This document shows, in pieces, positions 19,407-28,458 of a stretch of 64,000 nt of DNA. Made by a program: the position numbers and the translations under genes. The notes under the pieces were generated by a model that was given only the letters and a program-made list of their open reading frames with translations, made no database searches and was not told where the DNA came from. Source of the stretch: CBDIHH01 sp965279095 (GTDB lineage: Bacteria > Pseudomonadota > Alphaproteobacteria > Caulobacterales > Caulobacteraceae); the NCBI GenBank assembly GCA_965279095.1, contig CBDIHH010000007.1, forward strand, positions 1,054,001-1,118,000, written 5' to 3'. Positions within the stretch are counted from its first letter, which is position 1. Every line of letters starts with the position of its first letter.

Positions 19407-20555
19407 ATGACCCGGCCCGCGCCCATCCTCATCGCCAAGCCCAAGATGGGCGAGGAAGAGCTGGACGCCGTCCGCCAGGTGCTGGAATCCGGCTGGCTGA
19501 CCCAGGGCCCGTGGGTCAAGCGGTTCGAGACCGCCTTCGCCGAGCGGCACGGCGTGACCAGCGCCCTGGCCGTCACCTCCTGCACCACCGCCCTGCACCT
19601 GGCCCTGGTCGCCGCGGGGATTGGTCCGGGGGACGAGGTCATCGTCCCGGCCTTCACCTGGGTGGCCAGCGCCAATGTGGTCGAGCACGTGGGCGCCCGC
19701 CCGGTGTTCGTGGACGTGCGGCCCGACACCTACAACCTGGACGTGGAGGCGGTGGCGCGCGCCCTGACCCCCCGCACCCGCGCCGTGATGGTCGTACACC
19801 TGTTTGGCCTGTGCGCCGACATGGACGCCCTGGCGGCGGTCCTGCCCCCGGGCGTGCTGATGATCGAGGACGCCGCCTGCGCCGCCGGGGCCGCCTATCA
19901 CGGCCGTCCGGCGGGGTCCCTCGGCGATATGGGCTGCTTCTCCCTGCACCCTCGCAAGTCGATCACCTGCGGCGAGGGCGGGGTGGTCACCACCAGCGAC
20001 CCCGAGCTCGCTGCCCGCGCCGACCTCTACCGCAACCACGGCGCCAGCCTGTCCGAGGAGGTGCGACACCGCGGACCCAGGCCCTATGAGCTGCCCGACT
20101 TCACCGTGTTCGGCTTCAACTACCGCATGACCGATCTGCAGGCGGCGGTAGCCTTCGTTCAGCTCGGCCGGCTGGACGGCTTCATCGCCGAACGGCAGGC
20201 CCTGGCCGACGCCTATGATGCGCGCCTGTCGCGCCTCGGCTGGCTCGGCGCCCCGGCCCGCCCGGCGGGCTACGACCACGCCTGGCAGGCCTATGTGGCT
20301 CTGGTCGACGAGACCCGCGCGCCGGTCAACCGCAACGACCTGCTGTCCGGGCTCCAGGCCCAGGGCATCGCCGGCCGTCCAGGCACCCACAGCGTGGTCG
20401 GGCTGGAGGTCTACCGGCGGCTGCGGGGGACGCGGCCGGAGGAGTTCCCGGTGGCCACCCGCATGGAGGCCCAGACCCTGGCCCTGCCGCTGCACAATCA
20501 CATGACCCTGGACGACGTCGATCGGGTGGTGGACGCCATCGAGGCCCTGGCATGA
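19407..20555 (+). CDS. DegT/DnrJ/EryC1 family PLP-dependent sugar aminotransferase
   Basis: Transfers an amino group to a keto-sugar nucleotide. The 382-residue protein shows the family order: KPKMGEEELDAVRQVLESGW, SGWLTQGPWVKRFE, TSCTTALHLALVAAGIGPGD, PAFTWVASANVVEHVGARP, D155 in MIEDAACAAGA, and the PLP lysine K184 in CFSLHPRKSITCGEGG. GFNYRMTDLQAA is the conserved second-subunit loop. The ATG at 19407 starts the fold; the open frame upstream overlaps the PhyH gene and is not expected to be coding. Together with the downstream formyltransferases it suggests an N-acylated amino sugar. Confidence 0.9.
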   Translation: MTRPAPILIAKPKMGEEELDAVRQVLESGWLTQGPWVKRFETAFAERHGVTSALAVTSCTTALHLALVAAGIGPGDEVIVPAFTWVASANVVEHVGARPVFVDVRPDTYNLDVEAVARALTPRTRAVMVVHLFGLCADMDALAAVLPPGVLMIEDAACAAGAAYHGRPAGSLGDMGCFSLHPRKSITCGEGGVVTTSDPELAARADLYRNHGASLSEEVRHRGPRPYELPDFTVFGFNYRMTDLQAAVAFVQLGRLDGFIAERQALADAYDARLSRLGWLGAPARPAGYDHAWQAYVALVDETRAPVNRNDLLSGLQAQGIAGRPGTHSVVGLEVYRRLRGTRPEEFPVATRMEAQTLALPLHNHMTLDDVDRVVDAIEALA

Positions 20556-21547
20556 GCGGGGACTGGATCAGCGCCCTGTTCGGTGGCGCGCCCCCCGCCC
20601 AGGGCGAGACGGTACAGCGCCAGGGCCATGCCCTCATCCGCACGGGAGGCGTGGTGCGCGACCTGGCGGTGGTGGACGCCGACCAGGCGCAGACGCGGGA
20701 CATCTTCGCCTTCAAGTGGGGCAAGGAGGACTCCTATGCCTCCGACCACATGCGCGGCGCCGTGCGCGACTGGCTGGCCGAGCGCTACGGTGATCTGATC
20801 CAGGCCCTGGGGCCCCGCGACGGGCCCCCGTTGGTGCTCGACGCCGGATGCGGGTCGGGGTTCGGCGGCTCCCTGGCGTTCGGGTCGGCCCTTTCGGCCA
20901 TCCGCTACGTCGGCGCCGACATCTCCAAGGCGATCGACATCGCCGCCCGCGACCTGGGCCCCCAGGCCGGCGAGTCCCTGTTCGTGCAGGGCGACGTCTC
21001 AGCCCTGCCCTTCGTTCCTGCCAGCTTCGACCTTGTCTTCTCCGAAGGGGTCATGCACCACACCCCCTCCACCCGCCAGACCCTGCTGGCCCTGGCCCGG
21101 CTGGTGCGGCCGGGGGGCCTGTTCGCCTTCTACGTCTATAATCGCAAGGCGCCGGCCCGGGAGTTCACCGACGACCACATCCGTGAGCGGATCGCCGAAC
21201 TGGAGCCGCAGGCGGCCTGGGAGGCGCTGATGCCTCTGACGCGGCTGGGCAAGGCCCTCGGGGACCTGGACGTGGAGCTGGACGTCCCCGAGGCGGTAGA
21301 CCTGCTGGGCATTCCGGCCGGCCGGATCAACCTGCAGCGCTTCTTCTACTGGTATGTGTGCAAGGCCTTCTACCGCGCCGAGTTCAGCCTGGAGGAGATG
21401 AACCATATCAATTTCGACTGGTTCATGCCGAAATACTGCCACCGGCAGACGCCCGACGAGGTGCGCGCCTGGTGCGCGGAGGCCGGGCTGACCATCGAGC
21501 GGCTGAAGACGGAAGAGGCCGGCATCACCGTGCTGGCGCGGGCCTGA
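20552..21547 (+). CDS. Class I SAM-dependent methyltransferase
   Basis: A 331-residue protein with a clear Methyltransf_11-type core: FKWGKEDSYASDHMRGAV before it, LVLDAGCGSGFGGSLAF (about residues 93-109) as motif I, YVGADISKAIDIAARDL as motif II, FDLVFSEGVMHHTPSTRQTL as motif IV, and LVRPGGLFAFYVYNRKAP. The C-terminal 120 residues contain an aromatic stretch RFFYWYVCKAFYRAEFSL and DWFMPKYCHRQTPDEVRAWC, typical of methyltransferases placed in sugar clusters. ATGA overlap with the aminotransferase (20552-20555) indicates coupling. Confidence 0.85.
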   Translation: MSGDWISALFGGAPPAQGETVQRQGHALIRTGGVVRDLAVVDADQAQTRDIFAFKWGKEDSYASDHMRGAVRDWLAERYGDLIQALGPRDGPPLVLDAGCGSGFGGSLAFGSALSAIRYVGADISKAIDIAARDLGPQAGESLFVQGDVSALPFVPASFDLVFSEGVMHHTPSTRQTLLALARLVRPGGLFAFYVYNRKAPAREFTDDHIRERIAELEPQAAWEALMPLTRLGKALGDLDVELDVPEAVDLLGIPAGRINLQRFFYWYVCKAFYRAEFSLEEMNHINFDWFMPKYCHRQTPDEVRAWCAEAGLTIERLKTEEAGITVLARA

Positions 21548-21556
21548 CGCCCGGCC

Positions 21557-23434
21557 ATGTGCGCGATCGTCGGTCTGTTCAGCCATGATGGCGAGCCGGT
21601 GGCGGCGGCCCCGCTGCTCGCCATGCGCGACGCCGTGGCCCATCGGGGCCCGGACGGCGAGGGGCTGTTCCTGGACGGGCGGGCCGGGCTGGGCCACCGG
21701 CGGCTGTCGATCATCGACCTGACCACCGGCGACCAGCCGATGAGCGGCCCCGACGGCCGGGTGACCGTTGTCTTCAACGGTGAGATCTACAACTTCCGCG
21801 CCCTTCGCGCAGAGCTGGAGCGGGCGGGCTGGGTGTTCCGCACCCGGTCCGACACCGAGGTGCTGATCGCCGGCTACACGGCCTGGGGCGTCTCGGCCCT
21901 GGCGGGGCGCCTCGACGGCATGTTCGCCTTCGCCCTGTGGGACCGCAACGCCCAGCGCCTCCACCTCGTGCGCGACCGTAATGGCGCCAAGCCCCTCTAC
22001 CTGTGGGCCCAGGGCCGCCAGCTCGCCTTCGCCTCCGAGATCAAGGCCTTCATGGTGCTGCCGGGCTTCTCGGTCCGCCTGAACCGCGACGCCCTGCGCG
22101 AATACTTCACGTTCCAGAACCTGTTCCGCCCGCACACCCTGTTCGCCGGGGTGGAACAGCTGCCCCCGGCGACCATCCTGACCCTCGACCGCGAAGGCGA
22201 GCGGCGCGAGGTCTACTGGCGTTACGACTTCTCCCGTCCGGTCCGCATCGAGATGGACGAGGCGGTGGAGACCCTGCGCGGCCTGTTGCTGGGGGCCGTG
22301 GAGCGCCAGCTGGTCGCCGACGTGCCCGTGGGCGCCTATCTGTCCGGCGGTATGGACTCCGGCGCCCTGGTCGCGGCCGCCTCGCCGCATGTCCCGCGCC
22401 TGCCCACCTTCACCGCTGGCTTCGAGATGTCGGAGGTGACCGGCATCGAGGCGACCTTCGACGAGCGCCGCGCCGCCGAACTGGTCGCCTATCGCTACAA
22501 GACCGAACACTATGAGCAGGTCATCAACGCCGGAGACATCCGCTGGGCCCTGCCGCGGGTGATCTGGCACCTGGAGGACCTGCGCCTCGGGATGAGCTAT
22601 CCCAACTTCTACATCGCCAGGCTGGCGTCCAAGTTCGTCAAGGTCTGCCTGTCCGGGGCGGGGGGCGACGAGCTGTTCGGGGGCTATCCCTGGCGCTACT
22701 ACCATGTGTTCAAGTCGCTCGGGCGCGAGGACTATCTGCGCAACTACTATGGCTTCTGGCAGCGGCTGACCTCCTCAACCGACCGCAAGGCCATGTTCGG
22801 GGCCCAGGCGGACAACGAGGACGAGATGTTCCGGGTGTTCAGCTCGGTCTACGATGCCGAGGATAACCTCAGCTTCGCCTCGGCCGAGGACCATATCGCC
22901 AACGCCCTGCTGTTCGAGTGCAAGACGTTCCTGTCGGGCCTGCTGCTGGTGGGCGACAAGCTGGCTATGGCCAGCGGCCTGGAAGAGCGTTTTCCCTTCC
23001 TCGACAACCAGGTGGTGGACTTCGCCATGCGCCTGCCGGTGCGGCTGAAGCTGGGCGATCTGGACCACATGCTGTCCATCGACGAGGACGCGGTGCGCAA
23101 GAAGCTGCTGGCCCAGGACCAGTTCGACGCCGGCAAGACGGTGCTGCGCCGGGCGATGACCGGGCTGCTGCCGCAGGAGATCGCCGAGCGCCGCAAGCAG
23201 GGCTTCTCCTCGCCCGAGGCGTCGTGGTACCGGGGGGAGAATGCGGCCTATGTGCGAGAGCTGCTGCTGGGATCGAACCTGGCCATGAGCGACTACGTCG
23301 ATCCGGACTTCGTGCGACGCAAGGTCGACGAGCACATGAGCGGCGCCGCCAACAACCGGCTGCTGATCTGGTCCTTCCTCAGTTTCGAATGGTGGTGCCG
23401 CATCTTCCTCAACGGCGAGCGCGCCCATGGCTGA
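21557..23434 (+). CDS. asnB: Asparagine synthase (glutamine-hydrolysing) family protein
   Basis: A 625-residue AsnB-type amidotransferase. Cys2 (MCAIVGLFSHDG) is the glutaminase nucleophile, with AHRGPDGEG and GHRRLSIIDLTTGDQPM; the synthetase domain has the PP-loop LSGGMDSGALVAA (about 261-273) and LSGAGGDELFGGYPWRYYH. In surface-glycan clusters AsnB homologues often amidate an acidic sugar or attach ammonia to a carboxylate rather than supply free asparagine, which fits its position between a methyltransferase and a formyltransferase. Both catalytic halves are intact, so it is probably active. Confidence 0.88.
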   Translation: MCAIVGLFSHDGEPVAAAPLLAMRDAVAHRGPDGEGLFLDGRAGLGHRRLSIIDLTTGDQPMSGPDGRVTVVFNGEIYNFRALRAELERAGWVFRTRSDTEVLIAGYTAWGVSALAGRLDGMFAFALWDRNAQRLHLVRDRNGAKPLYLWAQGRQLAFASEIKAFMVLPGFSVRLNRDALREYFTFQNLFRPHTLFAGVEQLPPATILTLDREGERREVYWRYDFSRPVRIEMDEAVETLRGLLLGAVERQLVADVPVGAYLSGGMDSGALVAAASPHVPRLPTFTAGFEMSEVTGIEATFDERRAAELVAYRYKTEHYEQVINAGDIRWALPRVIWHLEDLRLGMSYPNFYIARLASKFVKVCLSGAGGDELFGGYPWRYYHVFKSLGREDYLRNYYGFWQRLTSSTDRKAMFGAQADNEDEMFRVFSSVYDAEDNLSFASAEDHIANALLFECKTFLSGLLLVGDKLAMASGLEERFPFLDNQVVDFAMRLPVRLKLGDLDHMLSIDEDAVRKKLLAQDQFDAGKTVLRRAMTGLLPQEIAERRKQGFSSPEASWYRGENAAYVRELLLGSNLAMSDYVDPDFVRRKVDEHMSGAANNRLLIWSFLSFEWWCRIFLNGERAHG

Positions 23435-24362
23435 GGTCCTGATCCTGGGCGGCACCGATGTGACCCTGGCCGTGGCGGACGCGGTGATCGACGCCGGCGT
23501 CGGGGTGCGAGCCATCGTCCATGTCGGCGAGACCTTCAGCATCTCCTACAGCGCGGCGCCGGTGGCCAATGTCCGGCGGGCCGATATACCCGCCTGGTGC
23601 GCCCGGCGCGGGGTCGCCGCCATCCCCTTCGTCAACTTCGCCGAGCTTGCGGGTTCGCCGCATCTCGAGGGAGTGGAGGCCTGTCTCGTCGCTGGTTGGT
23701 ATCATATGGCGCCGCGCGCCTTCCGCGACCGGTTTCCCCGGGGCTGCTTGGGGCTGCACGCCTCCCTGCTGCCCCAGCTGCGCGGCGGCGCCCCGCTTAA
23801 CTGGGCCATCCTGTCGGGGCTGTCGGAAACCGGGGTCAGCCTGTTCGAACTGGGCGACGGGGTGGATGACGGCGGCGTCTACGGCCAGGCCCGCTTCCCC
23901 ATCAGCGCGCGGGCCACCATCGCCGAGCTGGTGGTGGCCTCCAGCGCCGCCAGCGCGGCCCTGGTGCGCGACCACATCGCGGCCATCTGCGCCGGCCGGG
24001 CCCGGCCGCAGCCCCAGGTCGGCGCGCCCTCCTATGCTCTGCAGCGGTCGCCGACGGACGGGCGGATCGACTGGCGTGACGACGCCGAGCGGATCGACCG
24101 GCTGGTGCGCGCCGTCGGCCGGCCCTATCCCGGCGCTTACGCTCATCTGGACGGGCGCAAGATCCTTCTGTGGGAGGCCCACCGGCCCTCCGGCGGGCCG
24201 GAGGTCCTGGGCGCTCCAGGCCAGATCGCCCGGCTCTCCGAGGTGGACTGGCCCTGCATCGTCACTGGTCGGGGGCTCCTAGTGGTGACCGCCGCCACGG
24301 ACGAGGCGGGGGATGACATGCTGCCGCTGCTGCGCCGCAGCGCCAACCAGCGGATGCTCTAA
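23427..24362 (+). CDS. Formyltransferase-family protein (Fmt/ArnA-N-like), catalytic Asn replaced
   Basis: A 311-residue N10-formyl-THF-dependent transferase fold: LGLHASLLPQLRGGAPLNW (residues 108-126) followed by TGVSLFELGDGVDDGGVYG (135-153), and an OB-like C-terminal domain. In Fmt and ArnA the triad is Asn-x-His...Asp; here His111 and Asp147/148 are present but the Asn position is Gly109. That may mean a specialised subfamily or loss of activity. Overlaps the end of asnB by 8 bases (ATGGCTGA). It would N-formylate the amino sugar made by the DegT enzyme if active. Confidence 0.83.
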   Translation: MAEVLILGGTDVTLAVADAVIDAGVGVRAIVHVGETFSISYSAAPVANVRRADIPAWCARRGVAAIPFVNFAELAGSPHLEGVEACLVAGWYHMAPRAFRDRFPRGCLGLHASLLPQLRGGAPLNWAILSGLSETGVSLFELGDGVDDGGVYGQARFPISARATIAELVVASSAASAALVRDHIAAICAGRARPQPQVGAPSYALQRSPTDGRIDWRDDAERIDRLVRAVGRPYPGAYAHLDGRKILLWEAHRPSGGPEVLGAPGQIARLSEVDWPCIVTGRGLLVVTAATDEAGDDMLPLLRRSANQRML

Positions 24363-24363
24363 C

Positions 24364-25083
24364 GTGCCGCCGGCCGCATCCGACGGTGGTGTTTGCGCCA
24401 TTCACCAGCCCAACTTCTTTCCCTGGCTGGGCTATTTCGACAAGATTCGCCGGGCCGACGTCTTCGTCCTGCTGGACGCGGTCGACTATCCCCGCGCCGG
24501 CTCCGGCGGCATGGGGTCGTGGACCAACCGGGTGCGGCTGAGGGTGGGCGGCGAGGCGCGGTGGGTGGGGTGTCCGGTGCGGCGCACGCCCCTTGGCGGG
24601 CGGCTCGGCGACGTGGTCATCGACGACTCCCAGCCCTGGCGGAGCAAGCTGATCAAGACCCTGCAGGCCAACTATCGCAGGGCGGCGGGGTTCGAGGCGG
24701 CCATGACCCTGCTGGAGCCCCTGATCCTGGCCCCCGAGGGCAACTTGGCCAGTTTCAACATCGCCGCCATCGCGGCCATCGCCCGGCACCTCGGCCTGTC
24801 CTGCCCGCTGGTCCGGCAGTCGGCCCTGACCCATGGCGGTCAGGCCACGGCCTTGCTGGTGTCGCTCACCCAGGCCGCCGGCTGCCGGACCTACCTCGCC
24901 GGGGGCGGCGCCGCCGGCTATCAGCAGGACGACCAGTTCGCCGCCGGCGGCCTGTCCCTCCGCTACCAGGACTTCCAGCCGCGGCCTTATGGTCCCGCGG
25001 ATGGCTTCACCCCCGGCCTTTCGGTGATCGACTACCTGATGCACAATGGACGCCCCTTGGCGGAGGCCTTTCCCGATGGCTGA
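24364..25083 (+). CDS. WbqC-like family protein
   Basis: A 239-residue protein with the WbqC signature: CAIHQPNFFPWLGYFDKIRR (about residues 11-30), DVFVLLDAVDYPR, then WTNRVRLRVGGEARWVGCPV. The family is found in polysaccharide and glycolipid clusters and its chemistry is not well defined; an acyl-transfer or amide role has been proposed by context only. The start is GTG at 24364, directly after the stop of the previous gene; the open frame upstream belongs to another reading. It sits between a formyltransferase and a deacetylase-like gene, so I infer a role in N-acyl editing. Confidence 0.83.
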   Translation: MPPAASDGGVCAIHQPNFFPWLGYFDKIRRADVFVLLDAVDYPRAGSGGMGSWTNRVRLRVGGEARWVGCPVRRTPLGGRLGDVVIDDSQPWRSKLIKTLQANYRRAAGFEAAMTLLEPLILAPEGNLASFNIAAIAAIARHLGLSCPLVRQSALTHGGQATALLVSLTQAAGCRTYLAGGGAAGYQQDDQFAAGGLSLRYQDFQPRPYGPADGFTPGLSVIDYLMHNGRPLAEAFPDG

Positions 25084-25825
25084 TGCGGCCTGGTCGGACT
25101 TCACGGAGGCGGCCTTTCGCGGCCATCTGACCGCGCTGAAGGCGGGCGGCTACCGCTTCGTTCTGTTCGGCGAGGCGGCGGAGGGCCGCCAGGTGCTGTG
25201 GCGCCACGACATCGACTTCTCCCTGCACCGGGCGGCGCGGCTGGCGCGGATCGAGGCGGAGGCGGGGGTGCGCGCGACCTATTTCGTCAATCCGCGCTCG
25301 GCCCACTACAATCCGGCCGAGCCGGACAGCGCCCCGCTGCTGCGCATCCTGACCGACTGCGGCCATGCCATCGGCCTGCATTTCGACGCCGACGCCTATG
25401 CCGAGTCGGCCTGGACGCCGGCGCGCCTGGAGGCGGCCGTGGCCCGCGAGCGGCGGTTGCTGGAGCTGATACTGGACAGACCGGTACAAGCCATGAGCTG
25501 GCATAATCCGACGGTCTCCAACCTGCTGGACTTTAAGGCCGACCGGGTGGGGGGCCTCGTCAACGCCTATGGCGAGGCCGTGAGACAGGGCTTCGTCTAT
25601 GCCTCGGACTCCAATGGCTACTGGCGCTTCGAGCCTATGGGCCAGGTTATCGCCGCCGGGCACGAGCGCCTGCACCTGCTCACCCATCCGGAATGGTGGA
25701 CGCCCGAGCCACTGTCGCCCTCCGCGCGGATCGATCGCTGCATCCAGGGTCGGGCCGACGCGGTTCGCGCCAGTTATGACGCGGCCCTGGCCCGGGGTGG
25801 CCGGCAGAACCGCGGGCGCGCCTGA
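25076..25825 (+). CDS. Polysaccharide-deacetylase-like (NodB-fold) protein
   Basis: A 249-residue protein with the pattern of the divergent deacetylase group found in LPS loci: VLWRHDIDFSLHRAARLARI (about residues 39-58, with the metal Asp in HDID), GVRATYFVNPRSAHYN, and CGHAIGLHFDADAYAES. SWHNPTVSNLL and LLTHPEWWTPEPL hold further candidate metal/active-site histidines. The canonical TFDDG motif is replaced by HDID, as in that subgroup. Overlaps the WbqC gene by 8 bases (ATGGCTGA). Could remove an acetyl group ahead of formylation by its neighbours; that order is inference. Confidence 0.78.
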   Translation: MADAAWSDFTEAAFRGHLTALKAGGYRFVLFGEAAEGRQVLWRHDIDFSLHRAARLARIEAEAGVRATYFVNPRSAHYNPAEPDSAPLLRILTDCGHAIGLHFDADAYAESAWTPARLEAAVARERRLLELILDRPVQAMSWHNPTVSNLLDFKADRVGGLVNAYGEAVRQGFVYASDSNGYWRFEPMGQVIAAGHERLHLLTHPEWWTPEPLSPSARIDRCIQGRADAVRASYDAALARGGRQNRGRA

Positions 25826-25826
25826 T

Positions 25827-26474
25827 ATGACATCTCCCCGGCTGGTGTTCCTGACGCATCTGAGCTTCGAGGAAACCCGGGCCTTAGCGCCGGGGCTCGG
25901 CCGGCCGATCACGGTCTCCACCCTCGACGCTCTGGAGGCCGCCGCCGGCGACGGTGGGGTGCTCATGTCATTCGGCACCGGCGTCATCGTGCCGCCGGGC
26001 GTGCTGCAGCGCTTCGAGGACTCCTACAATCTTCACGCCGCCTCGCCTGCCTACCCGGGCCGCGATCCTCATCATTTCGCGATCTATGAGGGGGTCGACC
26101 GCTACGGCGCCACCCTCCACCGCATGACCGAACAGGTGGATGCCGGGCCAATCGTGGACGTCGAGATGTTCGACGTGCCCCCAGGGATACGGCCGTCGGC
26201 CCTGCTGGCGATGGCCAATGCCGCGGCCGTTCGCATCCTCCATCGGGTGGGGCCGCGGCTGGCGGCGGGCGAGGCCCTGCCGGCCCTGGAAGGAGCCGCC
26301 TGGGGACCGGTCAAGTTCCGGCGCAAGGATTTCCTGGCCATGTGCCGCATCGATCCCGCCATAGCCGCGGACGAGTTCGAGCGCCGCCTCCACGCCTTCG
26401 ATGGCGAGGCCTACGATAATCTGTTCGTCGAGGTGCACGGCCGGCGGTTCCGCATCGACAAGGGTGGCGGTTGA
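25827..26474 (+). CDS. Second formyltransferase-family protein, compact
   Basis: A 215-residue formyl-transferase fold, shorter than Fmt and lacking a clear C-terminal OB domain. The catalytic set is complete: N68 and H70 in DSYNLHAASPAYPGRDPHHF, and D106 in MTEQVDAGPIVDVEMFDVP. It therefore looks more competent than its paralogue at 23427. The ATG at 25827 follows the preceding stop by one base. The 60-residue C-terminal tail contains FRRKDFLAMCRIDPA and ends RFRIDKGGG. Substrate is presumably an amino-sugar nucleotide. Confidence 0.8.
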   Translation: MTSPRLVFLTHLSFEETRALAPGLGRPITVSTLDALEAAAGDGGVLMSFGTGVIVPPGVLQRFEDSYNLHAASPAYPGRDPHHFAIYEGVDRYGATLHRMTEQVDAGPIVDVEMFDVPPGIRPSALLAMANAAAVRILHRVGPRLAAGEALPALEGAAWGPVKFRRKDFLAMCRIDPAIAADEFERRLHAFDGEAYDNLFVEVHGRRFRIDKGGG

Positions 26475-26576
26475 TGGCTCCGTCGGCGGCGGGCGACAGG
26501 CCCGCGAGTCGCTAAACGCCGGCGCCTGTGGTATCCGCCTGAGCCCCAGGCCCCTCGCCGGCAAGGAGCGCCCCCC
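26475..26576 (+). other. Leader region before the radical SAM gene
   Basis: After the formyltransferase stop a 13-codon frame MAPSAAGDRPASR (26474-26515) overlaps the stop as TGATG; it is probably incidental. The rest carries AAGGAG at 26564-26568 region, eight to nine bases before a CTG at 26577. No terminator or promoter is evident. Confidence 0.4.
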
Positions 26577-28423
26577 CTGCTTTCCGCTCTGTTTCGACGC
26601 AAGCCCCCCCGTCCGCGGCCGCCCCGGCCCTGACGGCCGCCGAGCTGGCGGCCCCGCCCTTGCTGGCGGAGGCGGCGACTCCAGCGAGCGCCGATCCGGC
26701 GCCGTTGACGATCGATCTGCTGTCCGGGCTCGTCCCCGCCTCGCACCTGGGCGTGGTCACGACTCAGGGCGGCGGCGGCGCCCGCGTCGATGGCGGCGCC
26801 CAGCCCTGGGCCTTCGCCGCCTTCGCGCCCTTCACCTTTGAGGGCCGCGCCCTGGTGACGGTGCAGGGGACCGGTCTCGCCGGCCAGATGAGCGTGGGGC
26901 TCATCAACAACGCCAAGGACGCGGTGTTCGGCGAGCAGGCCTTCTCGGTGGGCGTCGCCGGCCAGAAGATCCATATCGCCGTCAACGAGGCGTCGGACTA
27001 CGCCGGGGTGATGATCCGCACCCATGTGGACGGATCGACCGCCCCCGCGGCGGTGATCGACAGCATCGTCATCCAGCCGATGCGGCCCTATCTTGACCCC
27101 TTCCTCGAGAGCCTGTGGCCGCTGCCGGGGCCGGAACTCTCCCTCGGCGCCCTCTATGGCTGGAGCCGCCAGGACCTGGAGGCGCACAAGACCGGCGACC
27201 GCTGGCTCGACAACGCCCTGACCAACAAGTGGGAGTTCGTCCACGGGGTCGACCGCCTGACCAGCTTCCCGACCCGCTTCTCCGTGCCTTTTGTCCTGTG
27301 CAACGCCCGCTGCGAGTTCTGCTCGGCGTGGCTGGCCAATGCCGAACCCATGCCGGTGGACCTCATCGACGGGGTGGCCGACGCCCTGCCCTATCTGTCG
27401 GAGATCGACCTGGTTGGCTGGGGCGAGCCGCTGATCCATCCGCAACTGGACGGGATCCTCGCCAAGCTGCGGGACTACTGCGATCCGCGCGCCCGTATCT
27501 CCCTGACCACCAATGGCGTGCATCTGAAGAAATGGGCGCCCAAGCTGCTGGAGGCCGGGGTGTCCGACATCTCCATCAGCATCCACGCCGCCCACCCCCA
27601 GACCCACGAGGACCTGATGGGCCTGGCCCCGGGCTCCTTCGCCCGGGTCATCGAGGGCATCGAGGCCATCGCCGCCTACCGCGCCGCCGGCCGGGCCGTG
27701 CGCCTGTCGATGACCTTCATCGTCACCCGCCAGAACCTGGGCGAGATCCCCGAGTTCATCGCCCTGGGCGAGCGGCTGGGGGTGGACCAGCTGTTCTTCC
27801 GCACCCTCAAGCCGCAGACGATGAAGGAGGAGGACATGCAGGGCCTCGACTACCATCGCCTGCCCCCCTACCTGCACGAGGACTTCGAGGGCGCCCGGGC
27901 GCGGGCGGTGGAGGCGTTGGCCGCCGCCAAGGTGCACTGCGACGCCCAGCCCGAGACCTGGTCCTCGCCGATCTTCCCCGCCGACACCGAGGCGCAGATC
28001 CTCGCCCGGCCCCTGACCCCCCGCGCGGTGCGCCGGGTGGACAAGGCCCTGCGCTACGATCCCACCCCCGACAGTCCGGACCTGCCCCGGGGCGACCCCC
28101 TCGTGGCGCTGGAGGGCGGGGCGGACGATCCCCTGCGGCCGGCCCCCGAGGCGGAGGCCGAGGCCGACGGCTCCAACCCCTACGGCCGCAGCGCCCCCTA
28201 TCGCTGCCCGTCCCCCTACACGGCCCTGTATCTGTCCGGCTTCAACCGCAAGGTGACCCCGTGCTGCTACATGACCCATGTGCCGGGCTACCAGCCCGCC
28301 TATCTGCGCACGGGCATCGGCTTCGGCGACCTGTGGAATTCCCCCGCCATGACCGAGCTGCGCCGCAGCCTCGACGAGGGCGATCTGAAGTCTCCCTGCA
28401 AGAAGTGCCCCTTCTACTGGTGA
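26577..28423 (+). CDS. Radical SAM/SPASM protein with N-terminal WAYGA domain; start needs CTG and a -1 shift
   Basis: The main frame is open from 26543; its first standard start is TTG at 26660, giving 587 residues. In that numbering residues 20-140 form a beta-rich domain (W50 in AQPWAFAAFAPFTF), the [4Fe-4S]-SAM motif is C214/C218/C221 in LCNARCEFCSAW, and the C-terminal SPASM-like region has C516, C535, C536, C580 and C583 (CKKCPFYW). A better N-terminus is CTG at 26577 behind AAGGAG: it reads LSALFRRKPP and joins the main frame if one C is added or re-read at the C7 run 26604-26610. A sequencing error is an obvious alternative. Likely modifies a glycan or peptide. Confidence 0.78.
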
Positions 28424-28458
28424 TGCGGACCCCAGGATCGGCGGCCATCGGAGCGACC

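Noticed and set aside
26474..26515. 13-codon ORF overlapping the second formyltransferase stop
   Set aside because: Too short and without conserved features; probably incidental despite the TGATG overlap.
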